DNA of 64,000 bases, from NCBI GenBank assembly GCA_023053545.1, contig JAKZAN010000003.1:1391501-1455500 (forward strand), written 5' to 3'. Position numbers and translations under genes: made by a program. The notes beneath the pieces were generated by a model that was not told where the DNA came from, ran no database searches, and saw only the letters and a program-made list of their open reading frames with translations. Within the stretch, counting starts at the first letter, position 1. Each line of letters starts with the position of its first letter. The stretch is from Lepidurus packardi. Lineage: Eukaryota > Arthropoda > Branchiopoda > Notostraca > Triopsidae. Positions 10,101-19,440 of this stretch are shown piece after piece.

Positions 10101-11725
10101 CCTTACCTCCCGTTCAAGGTCCATTCCATCGCCTTGCTGTCGACATTCTAGGTCCTTTTCCCCCTACAATGGATGGCAACCGATATCTCCTCGTCTTTGT
10201 CGACCACTTCACAAAATGGCCCGAAGCTTTCCCAATTCCAACCCAAGATGCAAGAACCGTAGCTCGAATTTTTGTAGAACACATAATTTGTAGACACGGT
10301 ATCCCTTTTGAGCTCCTATCTGACCGTGGGACTAACTTCCTCTCTAAACTCGTTAAAGAAATTTGCGAGTACCTCAAGATCACTAAAACGAACACCACAG
10401 CCTATAATCCAAAATGCAACGGAATGGTCGAACGACATCACCGAGTATTGATGGACGGTATGGCGAAATTTTGTGAGGGAAGCCAAGGAAATTGGGATGA
10501 GCAAATCAATTTTGTCTTGTTTTCCTACCGAACAGCCATTCACCCTAGCACTGACGAAACCCCTTTTTTCCTATTACACGGCCGAGATCCCAATATCGAC
10601 GTCAATGCCTTTCTTGCCCCCCGTCGCCCAAATTATGCTGTAACTGAAGACTACAAAGCTGAACTAGTTCAAAGGTTGCACCAGGCGTTCACATATGTCC
10701 GAGAACGACTGCTTTCCGCTCACGAAGACCAAAAAGAATATTACGATCGACGAATGAGACCCGTTACCTTTGAGATTGGCGACAAGGTCCTCAAATGTAA
10801 TACTGCCCTGAAGGTTGGAGAATCCCCCAAACTAGCGCTCAACTCATGGATGGGACCGTACAGAATTATCAAGCAAACAGGAGATCAAACATTTTTAATT
10901 CAAGACTCGAAAACTTTAAAAGACGAAAATGTGAATGTAAACAGACTAAAACACTACGTCGAACAAACATTCGCTGGTGACACCCCATTAACAGAGTCCA
11001 GTATTGAAAAATTGCCTGATCCGAAAATCCCTTCTATACCCCTTACCGTCGAGCAAACCCAAAAGCAATTGGCAGGTTTACTTAAGACCCTTACCGAACT
11101 TATTACCGGACCACCTCAACCACAGCCAGCAAAACCATCCGAACTTCCTTGGAACAATGCCAGCACCTTACCTACTACCCTACTTCATCCTACCCACCAA
11201 CACCTACATCCACATTCCCTTGCCACAACACTATCTCCGCCCACAACCCCAAATAGTAGCCAAGAAACTACCGGAGAAACTCATTCACCTAACTCTCCGA
11301 ACATTCTTAACAACTCCGAAGACTCCGAATATTTGCAGATGCCAGCTCCTAATCGTGATTCAAGCACTCCAGGACCACCCCATGAACAAACTTGGTTAGA
11401 TCATCGAAGTCCCGTTGGCCCAAACAATTCAAGCTCATCCACCGATACCAGCACAACAAATACAAGTTCATCATCATATGACTCCCCCGCCTTTGGCGAT
11501 GATGCAACTTTTCGACCCCGTACACATAGCACACCAGAAGACCATCGCACTCCTAACGAATCTCCACTCTCCGTCCGACCACGATCTCTATCCGTTAATG
11601 ATCAACCTCCCTTACGCAGTATCCTCCAACCCCCTACTTTACAATTACAACAACCTACCCAAACTACCCGCTCTGGTAGACAATCCAAACCGCCTGTCCG
11701 CTTCGCCGATCAAGTATTCAAGTAG
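7100..11725 (+). CDS. Gypsy pol (protease, RT, RNase H, integrase)
   Basis: About 1,541 residues are open in the -1 frame from the gag stop. Order: aspartic protease (ALVDSGAGLSLLNE, residue ~70); reverse transcriptase (LVIDFRKLNAV, FGLCNAPATFQRLM, active site residues ~573-576); RNase H (TDASDFAL, YSTTEKEALAVVW, TDHHSLRWL); integrase with HHCC zinc site (HLGYFKTLN...CQTCLLC), D,D,E core (AVDILG, LSDRGTNF, GMVERHH) and a GPYR chromodomain-like module; then a Pro/Ser-rich tail of about 230 residues. The RT catalytic motif is YIDY, not the YIDD/YLDD of the family. RNase H looks a few residues short after DFAL. So the frame is intact but RT activity is probably lost. Confidence 0.93.
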   Translation, partial: LGRTTREGRWERKKYPQTLNGNTPTSTTDPNFKPQSVDQTPIYNDIIAEISTGYKTPVVPVVVGNLLLTALVDSGAGLSLLNETVFLALQQSGHSLQTISADVRLFSISNAELKTGGVYETEISILGRQYAHQFVVSSQINYDLVLGIDFICKNGLIIDGKDQMVYFPPVSSPDASNPGHQTDPLPKTIVEPNTCSPTPILPSPRPTNNPVKELVQTVEPEDEFAPFLAENKQISQLPSHRIFLQKDVVVFPGTSRIVQGRIDTPKNVENPTNFLPRFGRTGIVEPAELYRSYIYVEPVIVTTDGSSVIPIVISNMSSETVRLSSKEFVGLLDFDVIPNPSPISVNSVNIEYRTEDLLLAQPQPTKLDEQKFNIGTTLPEHRREKLVALLEQNADIFAKSDMDMGRTNEVQHTIDVQGHPPIHQRPYRVPESLQTTMEDKIKAMLEAGVISESNSPWGSPFLLVDKKDGSKRLVIDFRKLNAVTRKDQYPMPNIHESLNHLAESKYFSLFDLVSGFWQIEIDPVDREKTAFSSPYGHYQFNQMPFGLCNAPATFQRLMNNVLKGLVNKICLAYIDYIIVFSKTFEDHLNRIDLVFQRLREAGLRLKPSKCEFFKERIKYLGHIVSAQGIEPDPDKVSAIYNYPTPTTVKEVQSFLGLVGYYRQFINNFSKIAHPLSKLTVKNIPFCWEPEQDEAYVLLKGKLMLWPILAYPNFDSPFFLHTDASDFALAQTQDSKEVAIAYASRTLSKAEKNYSTTEKEALAVVWAIKHFRTYLYGRHFTVFTDHHSLRWLMSVKDSSSRLVRWSLTLAEYDYDVQYRPGRVNKNADALSRIPITPDRTTETSTISTVQTDQPVNILNITEEQLRKLQYEDSYCRPLYDYLTTGKIPENDRRPPWLFEIENYFVDENNGLLYHLSLPRIKAPRDEVINQIVVPKVLIRDVLTTNHDHLLAGHLGYFKTLNRVRSRFFWKTMFNDVKRHCQTCLLCARRKPASLQKNALLGTLPPVQGPFHRLAVDILGPFPPTMDGNRYLLVFVDHFTKWPEAFPIPTQDARTVARIFVEHIICRHGIPFELLSDRGTNFLSKLVKEICEYLKITKTNTTAYNPKCNGMVERHHRVLMDGMAKFCEGSQGNWDEQINFVLFSYRTAIHPSTDETPFFLLHGRDPNIDVNAFLAPRRPNYAVTEDYKAELVQRLHQAFTYVRERLLSAHEDQKEYYDRRMRPVTFEIGDKVLKCNTALKVGESPKLALNSWMGPYRIIKQTGDQTFLIQDSKTLKDENVNVNRLKHYVEQTFAGDTPLTESSIEKLPDPKIPSIPLTVEQTQKQLAGLLKTLTELITGPPQPQPAKPSELPWNNASTLPTTLLHPTHQHLHPHSLATTLSPPTTPNSSQETTGETHSPNSPNILNNSEDSEYLQMPAPNRDSSTPGPPHEQTWLDHRSPVGPNNSSSSTDTSTTNTSSSSYDSPAFGDDATFRPRTHSTPEDHRTPNESPLSVRPRSLSVNDQPPLRSILQPPTLQLQQPTQTTRSGRQSKPPVRFADQVFK

Positions 11726-11740
11726 AACTCATTTATAGGT
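11725..11740 (+). promoter_or_regulatory. Candidate splice acceptor for env mRNA
   Basis: CATTTATAG (ending 11737) is followed by GTCC and an open hydrophobic frame (GPIFGTVVTLMALCC) in phase with env. Gypsy-type env is known to be made from a spliced RNA, so this AG is a reasonable acceptor. The polypyrimidine tract is weak and the donor was not identified. Confidence 0.35.
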
Positions 11741-11767
11741 CCAATCTTCGGAACAGTTGTTACCCTG

Positions 11768-13798
11768 ATGGCTTTATGTTGCTTTCCACTTGATGCTCAA
11801 TTTAATCAAGACCATTACCGCCTTTCGTTGGGAAGTTTAATCCGATATGAAGATCAGTTGACCATAACCAGCTCAAAATGGACACTCGTAGCTGACGTCG
11901 ATCTAACAACTTACGACCAAATTATCGAACACCTTGACCAGTACTTGCATACATTCACGCCATTCCCCGTTGAATTCAACATTACCGATATCCACGAAAT
12001 CTCCATTCTAGGGAAAACTCAAACCGTTCACATTTCGAACATAAAAAATCTGCAAGCCCAAAGTCTAACCGCCCTTCTTAATATGACAGTTACAAGAGAA
12101 AACAACCTTTTCCTTAGAGATCTACAAGAGATGAAAAACAAACTTCAAAACATCCGGCAAACTATTACGACCAACAAACGCGATAAACGTTTCGTATTAA
12201 TTCCCGGTGCAAGCAAAGTACTCCATTTCCTTTTTGGTACCGCCGGGGACGACGATCTTCAGGTTATCAATGAGCAGGCAAATCAAATGACGAAAAAATT
12301 GACTAGCATCGCTCACATTCAAGATTTACAAGCATCTCTCATTCAAACCACCCATGAAGAGGCCCTCCGAAACAAAAACACCATAAAAAATATTACGGAA
12401 GCTATTAAAATCATCAGCACAACAATAGATCAATATCACAAAGAAACAGACCATTCACTCGAAAACATATTACAATTAACCACCGCTAATGCCGAAATCC
12501 AGATCAATTTAAAATTCGCTAATAATCTACTCCAGTATCTAAATGACGATCTAACACTTATCGCAACTGGAAGACTACCCAAACAATTGATACCTCCCAT
12601 AAAATTAATCCCAATACTTGAAGAAATAGAGAACAGATTACCTACAGGTTGGACCATAATGACAAACTCTAAAACCACTAATTTTTGGACACTGTATAGC
12701 TCAGCAGGGATCAAAACTATTTCCACAAGCAACGGCTTACGACTTTTCATTGAAATTCCGATCAGCCCTCATTTCTCTGAATTTGAACTTTTCCGACTAA
12801 CCCCATTTCCAACCCCAATTCCGGACACAAACACTTACTCCCTCCTCAAAACCACTGTCAACTATTTAGCCGTTTCCTTCGATCGCAAAAACTTTATGGA
12901 ATTTGAACAAACCGATTTAACGTCCTGTTTACGTCTTGACAAACGTTGGTGTTTAGCTCAAAATCCGATCATCCTCCAAGCATCCAGTAACTCGTGCTCG
13001 ATCTCGCTTTTCTTAGCCGACAACATAGCCATTAACAAATTTTGTGAAATTAATATTATTCGTCGGAGCCGAATTTTCCTAAAACCGATAGGAGACAACA
13101 AGTGGTTGTACTCCTCTCCAATCAGTTTTCAGACTAATTTGTTATGCCAATTTTCAAACATCAGTATGCGAATTGCCGAAAGAAAAGTCGAACTAGCCGG
13201 TGTTGGATTACTTACGTTGCCGCCGAAATGCTCACTGCAAGCTCCAACTTTTACAATTCCCGCAAGTTTTACCGGACAATCCACTCTTTCCGCCAACACC
13301 CCAAATATTACCCTAATCTCATTGACCCATTTTTTCTTAATGACTAACTTAACCCCGTTCGACCACTCGCTGTTTCCCGAAGTCAAGAACTTATTGAAGA
13401 ACGTGGACCAACATGAAGACTGGGAGATCCCTTCTAGGAAGATGCAGATGGCCCTAACAAAGCAGACTACGCTCTTTTTGGACGACAAAAGCGAGATAGA
13501 GCATCAATTTAATGGCCGAATAGAGACGATAATGATCATTGGGACTGCCATTTGTTTAAGCTTGACCACAGGCATGATCATAGGCGGGTACCTTATTTGG
13601 AAAGCTACCAGAACGAGCAACCCCGTTGCTGCTGACTTAGAACACCACCAAATGACCACCCGAATCACGGAATTGATTATGGAAATTGAAGTCCTAAAGA
13701 TGAGACAAGACCAACTGAAACAATTTTTGGAAGACGAATTGAAGGCGGCCAAACGAAAAGTAGATGACATAGAACGACAAATAGACCGAAAAACTTAA
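11768..13798 (+). CDS. Gypsy envelope glycoprotein (F-like)
   Basis: The frame of 676 residues from the first ATG matches the baculovirus-F-like Env of errantivirus-type Gypsy elements. A basic cleavage site (NKRDKR, residue ~136-141) precedes a hydrophobic fusion-peptide-like segment. A long helical region follows. A membrane anchor of about 25 residues lies near residue 585-612 (TAICLSLTTGMIIGGYLIW). A cytoplasmic tail with coiled-coil character comes last. The annotated ATG falls inside a hydrophobic stretch that extends upstream in the same frame to the pol stop. The natural signal peptide therefore probably starts upstream on a spliced env mRNA. No stop or frameshift is seen. In cells such proteins sit in the envelope of the particle. 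Confidence 0.85.
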   Translation: MALCCFPLDAQFNQDHYRLSLGSLIRYEDQLTITSSKWTLVADVDLTTYDQIIEHLDQYLHTFTPFPVEFNITDIHEISILGKTQTVHISNIKNLQAQSLTALLNMTVTRENNLFLRDLQEMKNKLQNIRQTITTNKRDKRFVLIPGASKVLHFLFGTAGDDDLQVINEQANQMTKKLTSIAHIQDLQASLIQTTHEEALRNKNTIKNITEAIKIISTTIDQYHKETDHSLENILQLTTANAEIQINLKFANNLLQYLNDDLTLIATGRLPKQLIPPIKLIPILEEIENRLPTGWTIMTNSKTTNFWTLYSSAGIKTISTSNGLRLFIEIPISPHFSEFELFRLTPFPTPIPDTNTYSLLKTTVNYLAVSFDRKNFMEFEQTDLTSCLRLDKRWCLAQNPIILQASSNSCSISLFLADNIAINKFCEINIIRRSRIFLKPIGDNKWLYSSPISFQTNLLCQFSNISMRIAERKVELAGVGLLTLPPKCSLQAPTFTIPASFTGQSTLSANTPNITLISLTHFFLMTNLTPFDHSLFPEVKNLLKNVDQHEDWEIPSRKMQMALTKQTTLFLDDKSEIEHQFNGRIETIMIIGTAICLSLTTGMIIGGYLIWKATRTSNPVAADLEHHQMTTRITELIMEIEVLKMRQDQLKQFLEDELKAAKRKVDDIERQIDRKT

Positions 13799-13849
13799 TC
13801 CCACCCACCTAGCCCATAAGAAAACCTGTACTACGGGACGTAGTCTCTC

Positions 13850-13863
13850 AGAGAAGAATGCGA
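13850..13863 (+). other. Polypurine tract before the 3' LTR
   Basis: AGAGAAGAATGCGA is purine-rich and abuts the 3' LTR, the place where plus-strand DNA synthesis is primed. It is short and has two pyrimidines, so it is a modest match. Confidence 0.45.
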
Positions 13864-14386
13864 TGTGGAGAACGATCATTTTAAACTTAATTCCGATGAC
13901 TAAGCAAGACCACATTTCGCTGACCACATTTTGACAATATTTCGCCGACTTATAATTCTCAGCTCATATCCAGGATGCCGAGCGTCAGATCACTAGCTAA
14001 TTTCCTTCTCACGCATCCGGTCCATCCGAACATTCCCTCTGTTTATAATTTAGCCCATTCAGCAGATCCCACGCCAAACATGTATATAAACGCTTGTTCT
14101 CCCCCGCTAGAAGGAGGGGGAAGTCGCGCTCAGTCGCTCTCAGTCTCCGCTATTTGTTACGCTCCCTTTTCTCTCTGCCCAGTTAGTATAAGTTATAGTT
14201 TTCAATCTTGTTAAAACGTTTGTGACATATGGACGACCTAGTGAATTATTGACTTAGTGACACGACTTGTACCGACGAAAATACTGAATAAAGTTGTACG
14301 GTATTTTACCGTTGAGCGAAAAAAGAACTCACAGCCTTCAGCCCAACCGCTCAAAACAATTTAATCGCCCAAAACAGTTTCCTACA
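13864..14386 (+). repeat. 3' LTR of Gypsy provirus
   Basis: 523 bp, nearly identical to 5116-5640, ending TTTCCTACA just before the right CAAT target duplication at 14387-14390. Confidence 0.95.
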
Positions 14387-14390
14387 CAAT

Positions 14391-15267
14391 CATTGCCTGA
14401 ATTTCGTGGGAGATGTTAGATTCGCTCTCACCCACGCGGCGATGGGTTGCGTCTCGTGCGTAAAGCAACCCACACACTCTTGTCGTAACACGTGCTTGTT
14501 GAGGTGCTTGGCGGGGTCGTTGGTTGTGTGGCGTGCGTGGCGTTAAATAAAGTTTTCTTAAAGCCAAAACAACATAGGAGGCCGACGCAAGATTTAACTT
14601 ACGCGTGGCTTGGGGTTGCTTTGCCTGATCAGGATACTCAAAAGCATCTTCCGTCGCTGGGGGAGAGCTCCAAGGTCCGGGAAATGTCAGAGCGTTGAAG
14701 CGCGGCTTGTGCACTTAAGGGAAACGGTTTTGAAAAATAAACCCGATCCTTGATTTCAAACCGTGATAGTAAACGCTCCGACTGCCTTTTACCAAAGTTT
14801 TGTAACCCCTGAAAAGGTGGGGGGGGGGGGGGAAACGAAACCGTAATAAGACCCAAGAGTTTCCCGGAGCAGAGATACTTGTCACTGCACCTCTTTGTAT
14901 GAAGTGGGGTAGTTCCTGCTCGCCAGCCCCAAGTATACCAAACACGTTACCAATCTGCCTTTATTGCTCGCACGCAAGTATGGGTCGGTCCTCGACACAA
15001 AACGGGAAGGCAGTGCCTAGAAAAAAGAGACGGCTTGGAGCTTGTTCCGAACGCCCTGAAAGAAACCAAAAGGGGGGAAACTTCATTTCCGGAACGCTTT
15101 TTTTCGAGATTCCGTTGCATGGGAGGCGGAAACGAAAAATAAGGTTGGCTGGATGAGTTTCTGTGGTTTCTTTTTGGGGTGCCTTGAAACTATTCTATAA
15201 AGTGGTTTCATTTTTCTTTGGCTATATCCCTTGTGAATTTCCCAGCGAGACGATATCAGTCATACTG
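14391..15267 (+). other. ITS2, main part
   Basis: This non-coding stretch lies between 5.8S (via the provirus) and the 28S start. It contains a homopolymer of 14 G at 14819-14832. Several frames cross it on both strands but encode only low-complexity or domain-free peptide. The assignment is by position between 5.8S and 28S. Confidence 0.75.
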
Positions 15268-15606
15268 AGACCTCAACTCAGGTGAGACGACCCGTTGAAA
15301 TAAACATATCAGTAAGCGGAGGAAAAGAAACTAAAAAGGATTTTCTTAGTAGCGGCGAGTGAACAGGGATAAGCCCAGCACTGAACCTCGTATCTCCTGA
15401 TACCAAGGAATGTAGTGTTCAGGAGAGTGGTGGTTTGCCTGTCCGGTGTTGTCCAAGTCCCCATGATCGGGGCTAGAGTCCGCAGAAGGTGTCAAGCCCG
15501 TAGTGACGCATCGCGACCGTGAACACTTTATCTCCTAAGAGTCGGGTTGCTTGAGAGTGCAGCCCTAAGCGGGAGGTAAACTCTTTCTAAGGCTAAATAC
15601 CGCCAC

Positions 15607-15640
<34 letters not shown>

Positions 15641-16246
15641 TTGAAAAGAACTTTGAAGAGAGAGTTCAAGAGTGCGTGAAACTGTTCAGGGGGTTAAACG
15701 GGTGGGCCCTCGAAGGTTGAACGGAATCTACTCCCGTTACCTGCATACGAGCCTGCGCCTGGACGAGCTGCATTTTGCGGCCGCCGGGCGTGGTACGCTT
15801 GGAGCGTGCGGAGACCGCTAATTGGATGCCTAGTAGGACTCCCCAACCGGCTGGGCTCGGTCGTCAGACGGGTTTTGAGGATAGGCCCCCTCGTGGGGTT
15901 GTATTTTTGAGATTCCCGGCGACCACTCGTCCGTTTGTACTTGCTCACTGTTCCTCCGGGCTGACGAGCGTTGCGTTTGTCTTCACGGGCGCGGAGCGTT
16001 GTCGGTCTGTTCCAGGCTCCGGTGAGAAGCGCGGAGAGTAGGTCGGGTCCCACCCGACCCGTCTTGAAACACGGACCAAGGAGTCTATCATGAGCGCGAG
16101 TCGTCGAGTTGTACCAAACTCGAAGGCGAAATGAAAGTAAAGGCTCGGTTTCCGAACTGAGGGGAGATCCCGTTCTGCTTCTGTAGCGCTGGCGCATCCC
16201 CGGGGCGTCTATACTGCGTTGCCAGTGAGGCGAGAAGAACTCGCCA
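15268..16246 (+). rRNA. 28S rRNA, 5' ~1 kb only (truncated)
   Basis: The start GACCTCAACTCAGGTGAGACGACCCG and the blocks CATATCAGTAAGCGGAGGAAAAGAAACTA, GATTTTCTTAGTAGCGGCGAGTGAACAGGG, CGAGGGAAAGTTGAAAAGAACTTTGAAGAGAGAGTTCAA and AACACGGACCAAGGAGTCTA are conserved 28S 5' sequence including the D1-D2 region. Some core positions deviate, for example GTTGAAATAAACATATC for GCTGAATTTAAGCATAT. Similarity ends near 16246, where R2 copy 3 coding begins. The other ~3 kb of 28S is missing, so this copy cannot be functional. Confidence 0.9.
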
Positions 16247-17520
16247 GCTGATGATGAGGCTCCTGACCATTTCGTTGCGGACGAGCCTAGAGACATGTAT
16301 AAATGGATAAATTTTTATGAGATGTCTCAAAATTATCTTGAATCTTCCACTGCTCCTGTAGTGGATGGTTTCTCAGCTAAACAGCGTAGAGTACTAAATA
16401 AGATACTGAACCTATTACTTCTTAGTGGGAACTTACCTAGTTCGTTTAAGATGCATAAGACAGTTCTTATCCCGAAGATTGATGATCCAAAGAGTCCTGG
16501 GGATTTTAGACCGATCACGATTTCCCCCGTCCTCGCTCGCCTCCTTAATGCTATGCGGACGAATGTACGTTTGACAGGAAGAACGGGGGGGGGGGGGGGG
16601 GATACGCACTGTATTGAATATCTCATCTGTCGATGTTAAAACTATAACAGGGTAACGGGTAATTACTAATGGGGGGGTTGGTTTAACGGCTATTCAATTA
16701 GTGACGACGTAAAGATTAATTGCCTGGCTTACGCTATTGACCTGATTTTGGTAGCCTCAAGTGGTGTTGGTCTGAAGACCCTATTAAATATTGTTGCTGA
16801 GCATCTCTCGCTACGCGGGTTGGATTTGAATGCTGCTAAATGTCATGGTCTGTCCGTTATCGCAAGTGGTAAGGCGAAAACTACTTACGTTAGTGCTGCG
16901 GATTCCCCAGATCTTGAGGTCAATTTATCAGGATTCTGGGAGTGCTGGACACGTGGACCTATCTTGGGATTCCATTTTCCCATCTGGGTCGAGCTGAGAA
17001 AGTTTCTCCTGATATGACCAACTTACTCAACAAACTTCAGAAAGACCCCCTTAAACTCCAGCAAAATTTATATGCCGTACGTAACTTTATAATCCCTAGA
17101 GCACTCCATGGCCTCATTCTATCGAAGACAACCTAAAAGAATTAAACACGCTTGATAAAGCAGTTCGAGCTTTTATACGTACCTTGCTTTACTTACCTAA
17201 AGATACGCCGCTGGGTTTTTTTCATTCCCCTATTAAGTCCGGAGGACTTGGGATTACGTGTCTTAGAACATCTGTCCTTAAGTGCCGACTAAAGAGAATA
17301 GCCCGAATGCATAGTTCATGTGACGAAGTTATACAGGCAGTGGCGGAATCTGATATCTTCGTTCATGAATATGCTAAGTTGCGGGACCTTATTAGGATTA
17401 ACGGCAATGTGCTCGATACGACTGAGAGTATTAAAAAATATTGGTCTCAACGTCTTCACTCTTCGGTCGATGGCAAGACTTTGGCCTACATGGATTATTT
17501 CCCAGGGTAATCTCTGGATG
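16247..17520 (+). pseudogene. R2 reverse transcriptase, copy 3
   Basis: The first block (MYKWINFYEMSQNYLES...FRPITISPVLARLL) is RT N-terminal. A run of 17 G (16585-16601) follows and the central RT blocks are missing. The sequence resumes at about 16690 with DDVKINCLAYAIDLILVA: the catalytic motif is YAID, not YADD. Frameshifts near 16935-16945 and 17130 then break the thumb region (LGIPFSHLGRAE; PLGFFHSPIKSGGLGI). The last R2-like residues are LHSSVDGKTLAYMDYFPG at about 17455-17508. The copy is internally deleted and catalytically dead. Confidence 0.8.
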
Positions 17521-17736
17521 TCGGCTAAACATTGTTTGGTGTTTGTGCAAGGCTTGAATAAATAAAAAGGAAAGGCTCAACTTCGTTTTGTGCCTGGCTC
17601 AAGGCTTGAACAAATAAAAAGAAACCAACACAAAAAAGGCTAAAAATGCGTTGCAGAGAGAGCTGGAGAGAGGACCGCCGTGTTCGACTGAATGCGAGTT
17701 CGACCACCAGAATGCGAGAGCAGTCTAAGCCTGCGC
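17521..17736 (+). other. Short two-copy repeat before the tandem array
   Basis: GCAAGGCTTGAATAAATAAA (about 17548) recurs as CAAGGCTTGAACAAATAAA (about 17601) with GGAAAGGCTCAACTTCG between. No coding similarity to R2 is visible. Confidence 0.5.
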
Positions 17737-18490
17737 CGTGTTGACACGCAAAGGGAAAATGATAAGTGATACATCAATTCTTCGAGCGTGGGAAAAGCCG
17801 TTAGAGCTTTCAGAAAAACTAACGTAGCGAAAAGGAAAAGAGATACATATATTCTTCGAGCGTGGAAGCAGCCGTTAGAAAAACTGCTTTTAGTCAAAAC
17901 CAATCTGTAATTTGTAGAACTTTTCAATTTAAAAAATGCAAGCAAGAGCTTTCAGAAAAACTAACACGGCGAAAACGAAAAGAGATAGATATATTCTTCG
18001 AGCGTGGAAACAGCCGTTAGAACAACTACTTTTAGTCAACCAATCTGTAGTTTGTAGAATTTTTCAATTTAAAAAATGCAAGAGTTTTTGAAGAGCTTTC
18101 AGAAAAACTAACACAGCGAAAAGGAAAAGAGATACATATATTCTTTGAGCGTGGGAAAAGCCGTTAGAACAACTGCTTTTAGTCAAACCAATCTGTAGTT
18201 TGTAGAATTTTTCAGTTTAAAAAACGCAAGAGTTTTTGAAGAGCTTTCAGAAAAACTAACACATCGTAGAAGAAAAGAGATACATATATTCTTCGAGCGT
18301 GGAAACAGCAGTTATAACAACTGCTTTTAGTCAAACCAAATATACCAATGGCTTTCCAGTAAAGAAAAGAGATACATATATTCTTCGAGCGTGGGAAAAG
18401 CCGTTAGAACAACTGCTTTTAGTCAAACCAATCAGTAGTTCGTAGAATTTTTCAATTTAAAAAATGCAAGAGTTTTTTAAGAGCTTTCAT
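17737..18490 (+). repeat. Tandem array, period about 147 bp
   Basis: The phrase GAGCTTTCAGAAAAACTAAC recurs at 17804, 17946, 18093 and 18241 (spacing 142, 147, 148), each followed by GAGATACATATATTCTTCGAGCGTGG and TTTTAGTCAAACCAATCTGTAGTTTGTAGAA. A partial unit precedes (about 17737) and the last unit has an internal partial duplication (second GAGATACATATATTC at about 18368). The array ends with GAGCTTTCATTG at 18481. It sits between the RT and endonuclease parts of R2 copy 3. It is non-coding, and the units are far too long and contiguous for CRISPR. Confidence 0.9.
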
Positions 18491-18530
18491 TGTGTGGTTT
18501 CCTTTTTAAGAACATCCTGAACGATTTGGT

Positions 18531-18938
18531 GTGAAGCTCCTTGAGCCTCATTTCGAAACTGTTAATGGACTTCGAAAACCAGACATTACTGTCCATTCGG
18601 GAAACTCCATCTCGATTTTTGATATCCAGATAGTGGCCGATACAGCCAACCTGGAACAGGAGTTTAAGAAGAAGACGGAAAAATATGCACTGGATCTTGA
18701 CCTCATTAATGCCATTAAATTACAATATCCACAAGTTATTAATTATAATTTTTTCTTAGTTACCTTTAACACTCGAGGACATCCTGCTCGTTCTTCTTTT
18801 GAAGCCCTTCGTTCGATGGGAATGTCCAATCGAACATTGATGACGGCGTCCATGATCTGCCTGGAGAAATCCCTGGACATATGGCGTATCTGCAATCAAT
18901 CAACTACTATGTCACACCGAAGACCTGCAAAGCGATAG
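18531..18938 (+). pseudogene. R2 restriction-like endonuclease and C-terminus, copy 3
   Basis: About 135 residues match R2 copies 1, 2 and 4: LLEPHFETVNGLRKPDITV, the acidic partner in ISIFDIQIVADTANLEQEF, the basic segment KKKTEKYALDLDLINAIK, and the tail (VTFNTRGHPARSS...MICLEKSLDIWRICNQS). The CCHC motif that normally precedes it is lost in or before the tandem array. The catalytic PD and D are present, but the protein has no intact upstream domains. Confidence 0.82.
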
Positions 18939-19118
18939 TTACTGTTAAACTTTTATTTATGTAATGAATAAAAATTTTACTCATGTAATTCATGTAATGA
19001 AATTCATATTTTATTCATGTAATGCCTTTCACCAAACCAACTCAATAACTTGCCTTTTATACTTACCTGCCTACCTTCTAAACGTACCCAACCATGTACT
19101 TTTCTTACATATCCCTTC
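18939..19118 (+). other. R2 copy 3 3' untranslated region, first part
   Basis: AT-rich non-coding sequence with three spaced copies of ATTCATGTAATG-like words (about 18957-19023). It is cut at 19119 by the BEL 5' LTR. Confidence 0.5.
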
Positions 19119-19434
19119 TGTTCCGGACAAGTACAGTCCGGAAGGGGAAAGAATGAAAGGAAAGGGAATGGAAGGGAAAGAGAAAGAGGGACAAAGGGGA
19201 GCTCGCGGTTGTCTCGAAAGGGAGAAAGGCAGTTGCGATTGAACAGTGAGAAAGAAGGTTGTAGAAAGGTTTTGATGAAAGGTAATCTAAGTGACGTGGG
19301 TGTTGGGTGGGGGTTACTTGAGTTTGGAGCTTTGTGTTACGTTCGAGTTAAATACATTCGACCTGACTTTTCTCCCTTAACACGAACCTCGATCGCCAAT
19401 TGCCCAACGGTGTTGGCCATAACTGTTGGTAACA
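19119..19434 (+). repeat. 5' LTR of BEL/Pao element
   Basis: 316 bp; starts with the small palindrome TCCGGACAAGTACAGTCCGGA; purine-rich GAAAGG repeats follow. The same sequence is at 25378-25693. Confidence 0.95.
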
Positions 19435-19440
19435 ACTTGC

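Larger units (their letters stand above)
5116..14386 (+). mobile_element. Gypsy-type endogenous retrovirus-like element with env, complete provirus in ITS2
   Basis: Two near-identical LTRs (525 and 523 bp) begin TGTGGAGAACG and end TTTCCTACA. They flank gag, pol and env in that order, and the 4-bp target CAAT is duplicated exactly at 5112-5115 and 14387-14390. Only a handful of differences separate the LTRs, such as CATTCCATC versus CATTCCCTC and one TC dinucleotide indel, so the insertion is recent relative to the other elements here. The env-bearing layout is that of errantivirus-like Gypsy elements. Defects are a gag frame change in an A8 run and loss of an RT catalytic Asp. It splits ITS2 of the rDNA copy. 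Confidence 0.95.

Noticed and set aside
14382..14945. Several frames in ITS2 on both strands
   Set aside because: No domain, contains the poly-G tract, and the region is defined as spacer by flanking rRNA.
15694..16330. Arg/Ser-rich frames on both strands over 28S
   Set aside because: 28S rRNA sequence read as protein; the long minus-strand frame is a by-product of GC-rich rRNA.
17737..18490. Possible CRISPR array
   Set aside because: Units are ~147 bp and contiguous with no unique spacers; eukaryotic context.
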